From NCBI GenBank assembly GCA_950022295.1, contig OX465598.1, positions 346,097,324 through 346,161,323 on the forward strand: a DNA stretch of 64,000 bases, read 5' to 3'. Source of the stretch: Bromus sterilis. Taxonomy: Eukaryota; Streptophyta; Magnoliopsida; Poales; Poaceae. Below are positions 8,126-19,680 of the stretch, piece by piece. The first letter of the stretch is position 1. The number at the start of each line of letters is the position of its first letter. Under the pieces are notes generated by a model. The model saw nothing but the letters and a program-made list of their open reading frames with translations, was not told the DNA's origin and searched no databases. Made by a program: the position numbers and the translations under genes.

Positions 8126-10790
8126 GAAAACGGGGCGAATATGGTCGAAGAGTAGTGAGACCATATTTTTTCGGACTCGAAGATGCAACGGATAGTGCCC
8201 GGATACGAATATGGAATCAGAGCAAGTACGGTTCGGCCACGGACATTTTGTCGGATGCATGCCCGCCTTAAGCAAGCGGTAGTATAACTTCACAATAGTA
8301 TGATATATATCTTTAGTGATTATTAATTTCATTCTTTGCAAGCGACACGGTTACAAAATAATTCTTCATGATTTTCATACTTCATAACCCAATAGCTACT
8401 AAGTAAATTATTTATAATCCTGGAGAATCTGGCTCAAGTAGCAAGTTCTTTTTTTGTTATGAAAGTCACTTTTATTAAGTTGAGATGTAGCATCAAGTGA
8501 ATACAAATCAAGTAGGAAGTCCTAGGCGAGCACCTCTTAATGGTTAATAGTTACTTGGGGAAGATTTATTTTTTCTGGAGTGTTGAAGTCGTGCAATTTC
8601 CTATGTAGGGGTACTTATAGAGTTGTAGCTTCTAGGGTGAACCTCTTGGCTTGTTAAAATTCTTTGTTTATCTGTTGGCCTAGTAGAATTATAGTACAAC
8701 CTTCAAATGTTGCAATTTTTTAAAAGCTTGTACATCCACAATAACCTTTAGGACGACCATCCTGTTTATACATTTCTTCCGTGGCCAACCCTGTTTATAT
8801 GGTTATACTTATACCTGCAACAAACCATAGGGTAATTAACTTTTTGCAATTATACATATTCTCTCCTCATACTTGCATGGCTCAGTCCCATGCTCACAAA
8901 ATCATAGTATGCAAAATTTTATTTTACTTGATATATGATTTTTTTTGTAGAGAAGTACACATAAATCTTTGATTTGATTCAGAGTTCGGTATATTTTTTG
9001 GGCGGGTAAATAAACTAAATCGTACAGTCGTACTACTGCTTTGCATGCACGATGTTGACTGATCCATTGGCACTAGCAGCATCTGAATTGAAGCCGGCCC
9101 AAATAGCGTCGTGGACCACCATAGATAGATAAGGTCACTCAGTGTCAGTTACCTCTCTTAAGATGAACAATGGGGATATGATCTTGAACACACTACATAC
9201 AGTTTTACAAATATTTGTAGTTTTGTGCCATTAGCAGGTTCTTTAGTCGTCCCATTATTTGAAACCATGGCCTTATACTTCAGTTCTAACATAACCATAA
9301 AATCAAAAATTCAGAATTAACAAAAAACACGTAATGTCCTAGCGGCAATACACATGAACATGAAAATGGTATATCTCAAACTGGTTGGTAAGAATCAGTA
9401 AGCGAAAGACATTCACAAAACTAAATAGGGACTTGCAGCGATCGTACCTTCCCCGCGTGTGTTTATCCCCTGATCGATGGAAGTGAGCACGCTGAAAGAA
9501 ACCATTGCAAATCTGTTGCAAGATTGGATCCAAGCTGCAGTATGAAGTCGCGGGAGGGGCTAATATACCCAGAGAGTTAGCAGCAACAGAGGCACACTGC
9601 CTCTTTTCCTTGCCCGCAACGACACGGGAAATAAAAATTAACAAAATAAAAATCACATATAGTTTTGGATTTTTCATAACTTTTTCTTAGATTTTTTACT
9701 CTAAACAAAATTTTCTTTCAAAGAAGAATTTCTAATCAAATTATACTATGTTTCATAAATTTTCTCATATTTTAAAATATCAAATTATTTGTTAACAGTT
9801 CCCGCAGCAACCCATGGGGTATCATCTTTTCAATACAAAAGTTGCATCCTTTCTATATAAAAAATATTAGCAAACAAAGAGTTTCAAATTGTGACAAATT
9901 CAAAGAACAATCGTACAAATTTGCACTCACTTTGTCCATTCACACTTGTATAAAATCCATCTGGAACGGTCGATCTTGATAGAGACAAGGTGCAGACCGG
10001 TAGAAGCTCGCCGATGAGTGCCGAGAGGAGTAGCACATACGTCAAGGCAGCGCGTAGCGATCGAGGTGACTGCACGTTTTGGACCTCGACAAATCCTATC
10101 AAAACGTTTTGGTCATGCGCGTGTCGAATCCAACGACGGCGGGATAGGGTGTAGATGTGTCGATACCAGAAGCGGCCGGAGGAGCACTTCAAGTGCTAAG
10201 GGGTGTCGGCGTTGCCACATGCTGGCCGCCGGAGTCAAGTAGGGCAGCATCAGAGTGGATCCGAATGTGCTGAGAGAGTAGCGAACGAGAGGAGGGGCGG
10301 TTGATTTTCTCTTTACGGATGGGCGATCGAGTATTGTATATACCTAAATAGTTGATCTCCACTACTTTAAATATTTTGACATGCACACATGCCATTTCAT
10401 CAAAGGCCTTCCACAAAATGCATGAAAAAATTCTATTATTAATTGATCATCACTATTTTTATTTATTTTAACATACACACGTTCCACCTAACCACACATG
10501 CCACATCATCAAAGGCCCATTCAACATTAATGAAAAATGTTTTCCATTATATTATCTTACTTACATTCAATAAATAGTGTCCAACTATATCATAATCAAA
10601 TGGAATATATAATATGTATTTTTAGTTTTATTTCAGGGATTGGTTACATAAGGTTTTGAGAGAAAAAAAAACTCTTCTAAAGCATTATAAGGGCGACTAA
10701 AGATGCTCTTAGTCGTACTGATTTTGCAATAACAACGAAAAAAACTAGCATGATTGGGACTATAATTCTCGAACACACCCTTTCATCTGT
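8126..10790. other. AT-rich interval, mostly unassigned
   Basis: Contains a possible LINE 3'-end scrap (8,452-8,530, matching 720-800: 'gagatgtagcatcaagt'), a repeat of 5,088-5,130 at 8,829-8,870, a doubtful small secreted frame (9,339-9,677) and a Helitron-3'-end-like word near 9,800. I see no other gene, RNA gene or clear element. Confidence 0.4.
9339..9677 (-). CDS. Doubtful 112-residue frame with signal-peptide-like start
   Basis: The frame starts MKNPKLYVIFILLIFISRVV followed by AGKEKRQC: a positively charged start, about 14 hydrophobic residues and a small-residue AG site that could be cleaved. Six cysteines follow (the last in the C-terminal VYCR), with no spacing pattern I recognise. 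The hydrophobic part is encoded by AT-rich DNA that often gives such residues by chance, and the stretch around 9,590-9,620 resembles repeat DNA. There is no homologue elsewhere in the window. I give it as a candidate only. Confidence 0.2.
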   Translation of the reverse strand: MKNPKLYVIFILLIFISRVVAGKEKRQCASVAANSLGILAPPATSYCSLDPILQQICNGFFQRAHFHRSGDKHTRGRYDRCKSLFSFVNVFRLLILTNQFEIYHFHVHVYCR

Positions 10791-10794
10791 TAGT

Positions 10795-11079
10795 GGAGGG
10801 CAACTGTATTGGCGGTGATGTATGGCACATCATTGCTTTTCTTTATAAATATTTGAAATGGTGCTCTATCTGCTGTATCGGCAAAACATTTTTTGGCACA
10901 ATTCTGAATTTTCGTCAATCGTGTTATCAAATTCTGGGGCAATATATGCACATGACTACGGTGCAGTAGCGCGAGGGTGAGGCCAGACGAGCGGGCTTAT
11001 GAGCCATCACGCGCAGCTCATCTCTCAAGCCAACGCTCATGTCAACAGCCAAGTTTGTGTGTATGCGAGCAGGCAGTAG
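10795..11079 (+). repeat. Low-copy duplicated block C1, left part
   Basis: Aligns with 56,370-56,619 of block C2, sharing 'aaattctggggcaatatatg' and 'gactacggtgcagtagcgc'. The LINE insertion ends the match at 11,079 and the match resumes at 18,301. Confidence 0.85.
11067..11079 (+). repeat. LINE target-site duplication, left copy
   Basis: GAGCAGGCAGTAG here and GAGCTGGCAGTAG at 18,288-18,300 differ at one base. The empty site in C2 has a single GAGCAGGCAGTAG at about 56,607-56,619. Confidence 0.9.
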
Positions 11080-11343
11080 TTTTTTTAGATAAAAGGCTAT
11101 TGCCCGACTTTATAAATAAAGCCATAACCGGTCGAAACGAGTTCACAAGCTGCCTCAACAGTACAGATCAAACACCACGCTAAAACAGGCCCACGAACCA
11201 AGGCAAAGTAGCGCCACTACATCAGGAAAGTTCTTACAGGCCCAAGGCCACCCAGGCACGCAGGCCGAAGAAAGAGAGGACGAGGAACTAGAGGCAAGTA
11301 AACGCGCAAAAGAGCTGCCATGGCCACCACCGAGGAAATGGAG

Positions 11344-14300
11344 TCACTGACGAGGCGGAAGACAAGCAGCAGCTGTGGTCTTCATTCTTGAAATGATCGT
11401 CTCCAAATCCTCCAGGTCATTACTCTTACAGAGCGGCTTCCAGATCTGTAGAAAGCCAATTAGTTTAAAGATAAAAGACGCTGGATGCTTAGGAAAAATA
11501 TGCTCAATAGTTAATTTGTTGCGAATGTTCCACAACACCCAGCAAGCCGCCGCAAAAACAGTCCAGAAAAGACGCCGGAAGCGGGCAGACAGAGGGCGAA
11601 CCAAGCCTCGAACCTCCCCGAAGGATCGACGATTCCACGAGTTACCCAGCCACTCCCGGAAGCAACTCCACATGAATTTAGCAAGCGGACAATGGAAAAA
11701 GATGTGTACGGTGTCCTCCGTAATCCCACAAATCACGCAGTGCGCCGATCTAGCCGGATTACGTTTATTTATTTGTTCAGAGCACGACAACTTCAACTTA
11801 AACGCCTGCCACAAAAAGACCTTAATCTTAGGAGGGATACACGCTTTCCAGACCGGAGAAAAACGGGAAGTTCGTCTCCCAGCCACAAGCTCAGCATAAA
11901 GAGATTTAACCGAAAACGCACCCGATCTGGAGAGAGTCCAGACGACCTCGTCCCTACCCTCCGCGAGTACCGGAAGAAGGCCAACAAGCCGTTGCCAATC
12001 ATCCAACTCGGAAGGAGAGAGCAGCCTACGAAACCCAACGTCCCAGTTTACCGCAGCCAGCTCAGAGATTGAGATGTCCGGCTTGGGACAAAAAGAAAAC
12101 AGAACCGGGAACACATCACAAATGCGGCCTACAGGTGACCAAAGATCAAGCCAGAAGCGCACCGCAGAACCGTCTTTAACCGAAAAACGAACAAAAGAGC
12201 GAAAGGTGTCCCGAAGTCTACACAAGGAGCGCCAAAACTGGGATCCTCCCGCAGCAGAAGAGAGGAGAAGAGAAGAGTTAGGGAAGTATTTAGCCTTCAG
12301 AAGTTTAAACCAGAAGGCGTCCGTGTTGCCCGTGCAAATATTCCACCACCATTTCGTGATGAGGCAGTCATTCATAACCGCAGTATTGATGATGCCCAGT
12401 CCCCCCATGCACTTGGGGAGGCACATCGAATTCCACTTCACATAGCGATATTTCCTCCGGTTATCAGTCGCGTTCCAGAAGAAACCACTACGATGTTTGT
12501 CAAAGCCTTCATGGATAGAGCCAGGAAACCGATAGAACCCCATGGTGTAGGTAGGAAGGGAGGAAAGGCAAGCATTAATTAGACAGACTTTGGCGGCGGA
12601 GGAGTGATGTCTACCCCGCCAAGGTAGCACCCTATTACCAACCTTACGAACCAACGGAGCCATCACTTTAGCCGAGACCATGTCCTGCGAGACAGGGATC
12701 CCAAGGTACCGGAAAGGGAAACTCCCCAGCGCACAATTCATAAGGGAAGCGACCGTGTGCCCTTCCTCTAAGGAACACCCGGGCGCGAAAATCTCACTTT
12801 TAGAGAAGTTAATTTTGAGGCCCGACAAAGCCTCAAAGCAAAGCAGAAGGAATTTGAAGTTAGAGAGACAGAGATTATTATTTTCCACCAGGATAACCGT
12901 ATCATCAGCATATTGGAGGTGGGTGAGCCCCGAAGGGAGAAGGGGGCAGAGAACCGCTGAGATGTGACCAGCTCCAGCCGCACGGTCAAGGATACCCGAA
13001 AGGGCATCAGCCACGAAATTGAAGAGCAGGGGAGAGATAGGGTCGCCTTGCCTCAGGCCTCTGCCATTAGGAAAGAAAGGGCCCACACGGCCATTAAACG
13101 AAACAGCAGTATGGCCCCCAGTAACCAATTGCATGACACGATGGACGTACGCGCCATCAAAACCTTTAGCCAAGAGGACATCACGAAGGAACGACCAACT
13201 CACACAGTCATAAGCCTTTTCGAAGTCAAGTTTGAGCACTATCGCGTTGATCCTAGACCGCTTAATTTCATGAAGCACCTCATGAAGGCTGAGGAAACTG
13301 TCCAGAATGAACCGCCCCTTAATAAACGCAGATTGATTGTGATTAATCACTTTGTGAACAATCGGACCCAACCGAGAAGCGAACGCTTTGGAGGGAAACT
13401 TAGCAAGATTATTAATAAGCGCAATAGGTCGAAAGAGTTTGATGTTGTCAGCCCCTTTAACCTTAGGGATCAAGGAGAGGGTAGCGTAGTTGACTCTCGA
13501 GATATCCACGGTACCCAAACAAAAACCCTGAATAATAGCATAAACCAAAAAGAGAATAGATGCCCAGAACTTCTGGAAGAAGGTGATAGAGAAGCCATCC
13601 GGACCCGGGGCAGAGTTAGCCTTAGAAGATAACACCGCGATGTCAATCTCCTCATCTGATAAAGGGAGCATGAGGGCGTAGTTGTCCTCATGCGAGACCC
13701 GAGCCTCCTCCGGCCAGAAGGATCCACAAAGGCGAACACCCACATCAGGGCGAGCCGCAAGAAGAGAAGAATAGAACTGTGTAATATGGGAGGTTATAGT
13801 TTCTAAATCTTCGCAGATCTCTCCATCAATGAGCAACCTAGAGATAAGACACCGACGACGACGGCCATTAGCAATGGCCAAGAAATAAGCAGTGAGGGAA
13901 TCGCCTTTAAGTACCCAGGAGATGCGACCTCTCTGCCTCCAGAATTCCTCCTCAGTGGAGTGAACTTCGAGCAGCGAGCTACCGCTGGGTCCATCCAGTC
14001 GCGTCAAGACCTACCGAATCCGCCAGCTCGTCCAAGGATTTAATTTTATTGAGCAGTCCCGCCTTGACCGCACGATCACAAATCGCCTTATTGGCACCCC
14101 AGCCTCTAAGGAACTGTCTCAGGCCCCTCGAACAAAAGCGCCAATCGTCTAGCGGGCCAAAAGAACGATGGGGCGAAGCGAGGAGGCCAAGGATCTTAGA
14201 CGAAACTAGTGAAGCAAAACCCTCACACCTATGCCAGGATGAGTCAAACCTGAATCTAGGAGGGGACCGCAACCCACCTCCGGAGTCCAGCACAAGAGGA

Positions 14301-14974
14301 GTATGGTCAGACCCAACCGAAGGGATAGACATCAAGGAACACCGAGGATAGATCGCCTCCCAACCAGCACAGAAGATCGCCCTATCCAACACCGATCGGA
14401 CAGGGTTGGCTTGGTGGTTCGACCAAGTGTATCGGGCCCCAGAACGATGAAGTTCACGAAGAACATGGTCAGCAATCAGACCGTTGAAAGCTTCAGCCCT
14501 TGCCGCACAGAAATTATCCGAACTTTTCTCGGAGGGAAAGCGGAGGAGGTTAAAGTCCCCACCCAAGAGCACAGGAAAAGTTTGGTTCGAGAGATGAACG
14601 TCCAACGCCTCCAGGAAACGAGCAGAGAAAGCGTGGTCCGAAGGTCCATTAACAGAAACAAGGTCCTAGGAAACCGAGGAGACCCGGCAGGTCAACCGGA
14701 GAGAAAGGAAAAATTCAGAAACCAGCACGTTCGAAACATCAAATAAGTCATTTTGAGAGCCAATAAGAATACCACCGACAGAACCAACGGCTGCCACCCA
14801 GTTCCAAGTAAAATCCGAGCCCCCTAAACCATTAAAATCCGTCAAGGAAAAATTCTCACGTTTCGTCTCTTGAAGACAAAGGATGTCGATATGCTCACAG
14901 AAGAGAAGGTCACGAAGCTGGTTTCGGCGCCCTCTAGCGCCAAAACCCCGAATATTCCAGAAAAGAATTTTCAT
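11344..14974 (-). pseudogene. LINE ORF2: endonuclease-reverse transcriptase (one stop, one frameshift)
   Basis: ORF2 nicks target DNA and copies the LINE RNA at the nick. The start MKILFWNIRGFG at 14,974 is typical of plant APE endonucleases, followed by LCLQETK, GGDFN and SDHTPLVLD. An in-frame TAG at 14,666-14,668 interrupts the domain, and reading continues in the same frame to a one-base frameshift near 13,985-14,007. The next frame (887 codons to 11,344) holds the reverse transcriptase: PGPDGF, LIPKVKGADNIKLFRPI, catalytic aspartates in LDFEKAYD (about residue 261) and YADD (366-369). A zf-RVT domain near residues 720-790 has WKACIPPKIKVFLWQ and CVICG..EDTVHIFFHC. All catalytic motifs are intact; the stop and frameshift alone would block a full protein. 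Confidence 0.93.
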
Positions 14975-15072
14975 TTGGCAGATAGATTACGGATACGAAG
15001 ACTAGAGCGCCGGGGGATATTGGCAGAGAGCTGCTTCTTAGCACGTGCCCCCAGGCGATGGCCCCTCGAGGT

Positions 15073-17334
15073 CTAGCCTCTACCAAGACCTTGAGGGCCA
15101 GGAGAACCCAGTGGGTTGGGGGAAGAAGAAGAACTAGCCTTCGCAGCTTCCGCCGCTTTGGCGAGACTGGCTTGAGCCAACCCATTCGCACGGAGAACAG
15201 AGAGAAGGGACGAAGCCGCAGGGAGATCCGACCCCAGAGATAAACCCGCATCGGACGCCACATTAACAAAATTCTCAACCAAGAAATCAGACAAAACCAT
15301 ACGTTTAGGGGAGAGGGGAGACATACCAATCACGACAGTGTCCCGAGCCGCCTTCCTCAGCTCCGCACGCAGATGAACAGGGGTCCCAGCGTCCGCCACC
15401 CTCCTACTCTTACGAGCAGTGGAGAGGGGCGTCTTGAGATACACCGAAGCCGAGGCCGGAGCCGGGGAGGGGACCAGAGCAGGGGACGAAGGGCCATCCA
15501 TGGGTCCCTCCCCTGCCTCATCCATGTTGAGGGAGCGGAAGAGGCCCGAACCAGAGATTTTTGACGCAACTGCTTCCTTGCGGGCCCGAGCTCTGGCAGA
15601 AGTCTTCTTGACAGTTTTCCGGCGGCGCGAGCCCGCTGGCCACAGGCCATCATCCTCCTCAGCCAGCCTAGATGGAGAATCCAGAACATCCGAGAGGGAA
15701 GGCGAGGCCGCCCGGGTAGGGTGGTTTGAGCACACCGCCGAGGTTGGAGAGCGGAGACCTCTAGGAGAGTCCACAAGCGGCATGGAGGGAGCCGGAGGGG
15801 GGGCCTGAGCAGGGGCTTGGGAGGAGGGAGGGAAGACAACATTGACGTCAGGAGACTCCTCAGCTGCCGCCTTGTCTTTAGGATCGTTGTTACTCACAGG
15901 TCTGCGGTTAGGATAGAGCTCTTGAAGACGCGGGCCAAGCGCCTCCCATTCCCTGGGAGTAAAGGGCTCACCCGAGGCCCCCTGACTCTCGCTGAACAGG
16001 TTCTCTCCCTAGATCGGGTCGATGGGAGGAGGGGGGTTGGGAACAGCAGCATCAGGTGGCGCAGGGGCATCCTCCAACCAAACTTTGATACGGAACTCCT
16101 TACGGTACGGAACAAACTCAACGAATCCTTTAACCATGGAAGGGTTGCGCAGACTGAACAACATCCGGAGGGCACCACGGCGGCCAAGGGAGTCAGAGTC
16201 AACAGAGATAGGTTTCCCAATCAGTTCTCCGAACGCCAAGAGCATCGCCGCATTCCGCATCTCCGGAGGCACATCCTCCAGTAGAACGTAAGCATCAACC
16301 AGCGAACCAAAGGAACGATCAATCTCGACAGCTTCCCGCACCGAGACCACAGTTTGATGCAACGGAAGAGTACAGCTAGCACTCTTGGCAACCATGCGGA
16401 GGCTCTCATGCGAGGGGAAGATCACCCCGAATTCATTGTCAGACAACTGCTCGAGCTGCCAATCCCAACCTTCCATGCCCCATTCACGGAGTTCAGCAGC
16501 CATAACCTCAAGAGATCCTACTCCGTCCATCACAGAGATGACAACCGCATTTAGGGGGGTAGGTGTCGCCACAACCACACCATCCCCACCCACAATCCCG
16601 AAAAAACCACACCCCGGTAGGCCACGACCGAAGTGCTTCAGGGCTGGAGGCGGAGCTCCCGAGACGCAGTCCACAGTGAGATGCCCCTTAGCACGGCAGA
16701 TAAGGCAAAAGGGCGGAGTTGTACATTGCGCTTGGAAATGATTGGGGTGATGGCAAGAAAAACAAATCAGCTGACTCTGACCAGAGCGAGGGGCAACCGG
16801 ATTCGGGGGAGACGGAAGAATACCAGCACCGCCACCCGAGCCGCTAGCCCCATCACGGTTGTCGAACTTGCGTTTGTTGGAGAAGCCCGTCGAGGAAGAC
16901 GAGCCAGGGTTGTGGTACCCGCCCGACGGCCGGAAGCCGCCAGATCCAGAACGAAATCCGCCACGAAAGCCGTGATCGCCCCGTCCACCGCCGCCGCCGC
17001 CACCAGTGCCCAGCGGGGGCCGCGGACCATGAGGGGGAGGGGGAGGGGGCGGAGGAGGGGTCGCCTGTCGTCCAGAGGATTTGGCCACCGCCGCGTCCCA
17101 TGGATCCGGATGGGCCCAAGAAGCTTGCGCCGCAGCAGCCTCACGGTCCCGCTTCTCATGCTCGAGGCGAGCACGGAGTGCGGCCTCAGCCTCCAACCCA
17201 TCGGTATCAGCCAAGCCGCCCTGCCTAGGAGAAGGGGCCTTCGAGGGAGGGATGGATCCCGCCATGGGCGGAGCGGCAGCTGCAGCAAAGGATCTGGGGA
17301 GAGGAGGGGGAAGGGAAGGTGGAAGGCGAAGCAC
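15073..17334 (-). pseudogene. LINE ORF1: RNA-binding gag-like protein (one in-frame stop)
   Basis: ORF1 proteins coat LINE RNA. The likely start is MAGSIPPSK at about 17,265 or the upstream methionine at 17,334. A Gly/Pro-rich N-terminus is followed by two CX2CX4HX4C knuckles (CFSCHHPNHFQAQC and CLICRAKGHLTVDC, about residues 191-223 from 17,334) and a domain like those preceding plant LINE ORF1 knuckle-linked regions. An in-frame TAG at 16,009-16,011 interrupts it. The same frame continues with EPFTPREWEALGPRLQELYP to the stop at 15,073. ORF2 begins about 100 bases on. A single CAG-to-TAG change would explain the stop; otherwise the protein would be about 750 residues. Confidence 0.88.
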
Positions 17335-17339
17335 GCGAG

Positions 17340-18266
17340 GGGGGAGACGAGACGAAAAGGAGAGAGCGCGGCGCAGATCTGAGGCGGAGGGGGGAAAGCT
17401 AGGGTTAGGTCAAGGGAGCCGCGGGGAACCCATAAGTACCCGCACAGCGGGGGTACTGACGGGCCAGGCCTAGGAGATGGGCCAAGAGAAGCATCCAGCC
17501 GGCCCAACAGGGGAGGGAATTCATCCAGGGAAAAAGAAAACGGAGAGACAAAAGGCGAGGCCCGCGGACCAACAGCGACAGGCCCATCAACCACGACCCT
17601 AGCGGAAGACAAAACCCAGCCCAGGAGGGCCGGCCCACTAGCCAGCCCTCCCGACGCCTCCGGAGCCAGGGAAGCGGCTAGGGTTTCCGTCCCACCCGCC
17701 GCCAGGGCAGGGGAGGCCACCGGAGATGCCAACGAAGAGGCCACCGGGGACGCCGGCCGGGAGGCCACCGGGGACGCCGCCACCACACCAGGAAAAGCAC
17801 CCAGCACACCCGGCGACGAGAGGGGACCCGGAGCTTTCCTCCCACGACGCTTGCGAGTAGCCAGCGTCCAGCCCGGCTCAACGGACGACGCCAAGGTCCA
17901 CCGAGAGCGACCGCCCGGAGCAAAGCGGCGGCCACGCGCGACCGGCGAGGCCCGCACGGCACGCAACAGGGGAGAACCAAGGACCTCCTCCGGCTCCGAA
18001 TCCCCCTCAGAGTCCGAGGACAGGGCCCAGAACTTTCCACCACAAGCTCCAAGCAGGAGCGGAACCGAGGAAGAAGGGTCACAAGGCAAGGAGAGAGGGG
18101 AAGGGAAGGACACCGCCGACGGAGCGGAGAGGTCACCAGCGGCCAGCTCCACAGGGAAGACGGAGCTAGAGCCATCCGCGGAGGAAGGAAACTGGGGGGG
18201 CGAGGCGAGGGGAACGGGGGAGGGGATGAGGGAGCGGGAGCGGGGGAGGGGGGAAGAAGGAGCCAT
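17340..18266 (-). CDS. LINE 5' upstream open frame
   Basis: The frame begins MAPSSPLPRSRSL at 18,266, only about 20 bases inside the element, and stays open past the ORF1 start. It is Pro/Ala/Ser-rich with an acidic patch (SSDSEGDSEPEE) and 'PVASRPASPVAS' repeats. It has no knuckles or known domain. Such GC-rich DNA has few stops by chance, so coding is uncertain. The text after about 17,400 (CTAACCCTAG, CT-rich) looks like a 5' leader for ORF1, so the two frames may be alternative or successive cistrons. Confidence 0.35.
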
Positions 18267-18287
18267 CTCCTTTCTTTTCTTTTCTTC

Positions 18288-18300
18288 GAGCTGGCAGTAG
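18288..18300 (+). repeat. LINE target-site duplication, right copy
   Basis: GAGCTGGCAGTAG, one mismatch from the left copy at 11,067-11,079. It is followed by TAAGAGAGGAG, matching TATGAGAGGAG after the empty site in C2. Confidence 0.9.
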
Positions 18301-18445
18301 TAAGAGAGGAGAAGAATCAATCGAGCTCAAGGGCACACCCTGCTTGCTTCCTTTTGCATGTTAAACCGACTTTAGGCATGTAATGTTCATGCATGCAGCA
18401 TGCATGCTCAATTGCGTAATGAAAGCGTGAATAACTCTTCTCTTT

Positions 18446-18808
18446 CGGACGCAGAGCAAGTGATCCCGAGCTCATATGAGCTCGGGTGAACAGTAAAATC
18501 GGAAAAAACGAAAAAATTCAAAAAAATCTGAATTTTTTTGTGGCGAATATTTGATAAATGTTTGATATGCATGCAAAATTTCATCACAAAAAAACATCTG
18601 TGGAATACACAGCAAAAAAAAAACAAAATCGATGCTTCAAAATGTTATTTTTTATAGCATTTTGGAGCATCGATTTTGTTTTTTTGCTGTGTATTCCACG
18701 GATGTTGTTTTGTGATGAAAATTTTCAAGCATATCAAAAATTTGTCAAATGTTCGCCACAAAAAAATCAGTTTTTTTTTTTAATTTTGTTCGCCACTTAG
18801 GTACTTCC
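18446..18808. mobile_element. Foldback MITE, Mutator-type (9 bp TSD)
   Basis: The 363 bp element is flanked by CTTCTCTTT at 18,437-18,445 and 18,809-18,817. Most of it is an inverted repeat: GTGGCGAA..TTTGATATGC..ATCACAAAA..GGAATACACAGC on the left and its complement on the right, with a loop near 18,650. A perfect 22-base palindrome (cccgagctcatatgagctcggg) is at 18,465-18,486. C2 lacks the insert: at about 56,738-56,756 it reads ataactcatctgtttgccc. The 9 bp duplication fits MULEs. No coding capacity. Confidence 0.8.
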
Positions 18809-19153
18809 CTTCTCTTTTGCCCTATAAATTGAGATGGTATCCACATCAGTCCAGAGATATAAGCTTCGTCCATGTAGTGGTCATATAGCAAATGGCATGC
18901 TTTATCTGTGTCATCTATATATAAGTTAGGATATTAGAAGATAACTGATATGGTGCGCATGGTTCTGACCATCAAATTACGTCCGTGATAGGTGTAGTGC
19001 CAATCAATGTCCAGCCATATTGATATGCAACCCACCAGAAAACAGATATCGATAAGCAACTCTGGGACGTGATCAAGGATAGCAGGCTCGTACAGCCTTG
19101 AATCTATGACCCCTCCGCCGGGTTAATGTTGTCGTGTGTGTTTCTCCATCACC

Positions 19154-19358
19154 TGACGTCGGCCAACGAGCCGACAATGAGATGATTCATGGCGTTGATG
19201 CTGAGATCATCGTCGCCGGTGAAATATGGTGTGAGGCAGCAGGAGAACTTGTTATCGCCGAGCAGAGAAACCAATGGCATCCATGCCCAGACCAGTAACA
19301 TCCGATGCGACTTTGTGATTTTGTTGCTAGATGCATTTGGTCTGTGACACTTCAACAT
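19154..19358 (-). pseudogene. Unrecognised gene remnant in block C1
   Basis: The minus-strand reading includes DNKFSCCLTPYFTGDDDLS and NHLIVGSLADVR. The B2 copy (55,560-55,700) reads NRFYYYVASCF and NDDNFKGSTTSHLFVDSSAD in the corresponding frame, so both descend from one protein. The C2 copy has a related upstream part (FRVDAITLRPEEQLNITFEV). Frames are broken in every copy. I cannot name the family. Confidence 0.4.
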
Positions 19359-19450
19359 GTGATGTTTAGTTTTTCATCTTCTCCGATCCTGATGTTATTG
19401 CATCCACTTCGAGACCATCGAAGGAAAGAAAATCCTATAAGACCCGGGTC

Positions 19451-19453
19451 GTA
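19451..19453 (+). repeat. CACTA target duplication GTA, left
   Basis: GTA immediately precedes CACTAGTAG; GTA at 44,931-44,933 follows the opposite terminus CTACTAGTG. A 3 bp duplication is the CACTA superfamily norm. Confidence 0.9.
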
Positions 19454-19680
19454 CACTAGTAGAAAAAGGCCCATTTGTCCCGGTTTTAGAGGGCCATTTG
19501 TTCCGGTTCCGGAACCAGGACTAAAGGGTCATTACTAATGTCCAAAACCTTTAGTCCCGGTTTGCCCACAAACCGGGACAGATGGGGCTCCACGTGGCCT
19601 CTGCGGCTTGTCCGGGCAGGAGGGCATTTTGTCCCGGTTGGTAGCACCAACCGGGACCAAAATGCCTCCACGCGTCAGCA
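19454..19680. repeat. CACTA subterminal repeats, low-coordinate end
   Basis: Alternating TTTAGTCCCGGTT and AACCGGGACAGATGG/CAAAATG words form inverted pairs. Such repeats are the binding sites of the TnpA class of proteins in En/Spm. A run of 18 G (19,711-19,728) follows. Confidence 0.8.

Larger units (their letters stand above)
11080..18287 (-). mobile_element. Full-length L1-type LINE (non-LTR retrotransposon)
   Basis: The 7.2 kb element is bounded by a 13 bp target duplication. Its 3' end is at 11,080, where a short T run (11,080-11,086) is the complement of the poly(A) tail. Order on the minus strand: GC-rich 5' region with an upstream open frame, ORF1 (two CCHC knuckles), then ORF2 (APE endonuclease, reverse transcriptase, zf-RVT). 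It is about 60% GC against an AT-rich host block. Each ORF carries only one or two disabling changes and the target duplication is nearly intact, so the insertion is fairly young but now dead. The empty site is present at 56.6 kb. Confidence 0.93.
18301..19453 (+). repeat. Low-copy duplicated block C1, right part
   Basis: Continues the C2 alignment (56,620-57,270) through 'cgagctcaagg', a promoter-like GCCCTATAAATTGAG (18,820-18,834) and 'cagccttgaatctat', to about 19,420. It is interrupted by the MITE at 18,446-18,808 and cut by the CACTA element at 19,454. The C2 copy has lost about 50 bases relative to this one near 57,140. Confidence 0.85.

Noticed and set aside
9796..9830. Helitron 3'-end-like word (cccgcagcaacccatggggtatcatc)
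   Set aside because: The hairpin is degenerate, the CTRR-T end is absent and no 5' TC terminus or helicase was found nearby.
11692..13632. Several plus-strand frames of 95-222 codons across the LINE
   Set aside because: They are antisense shadows of the reverse transcriptase ORF; none has a domain.
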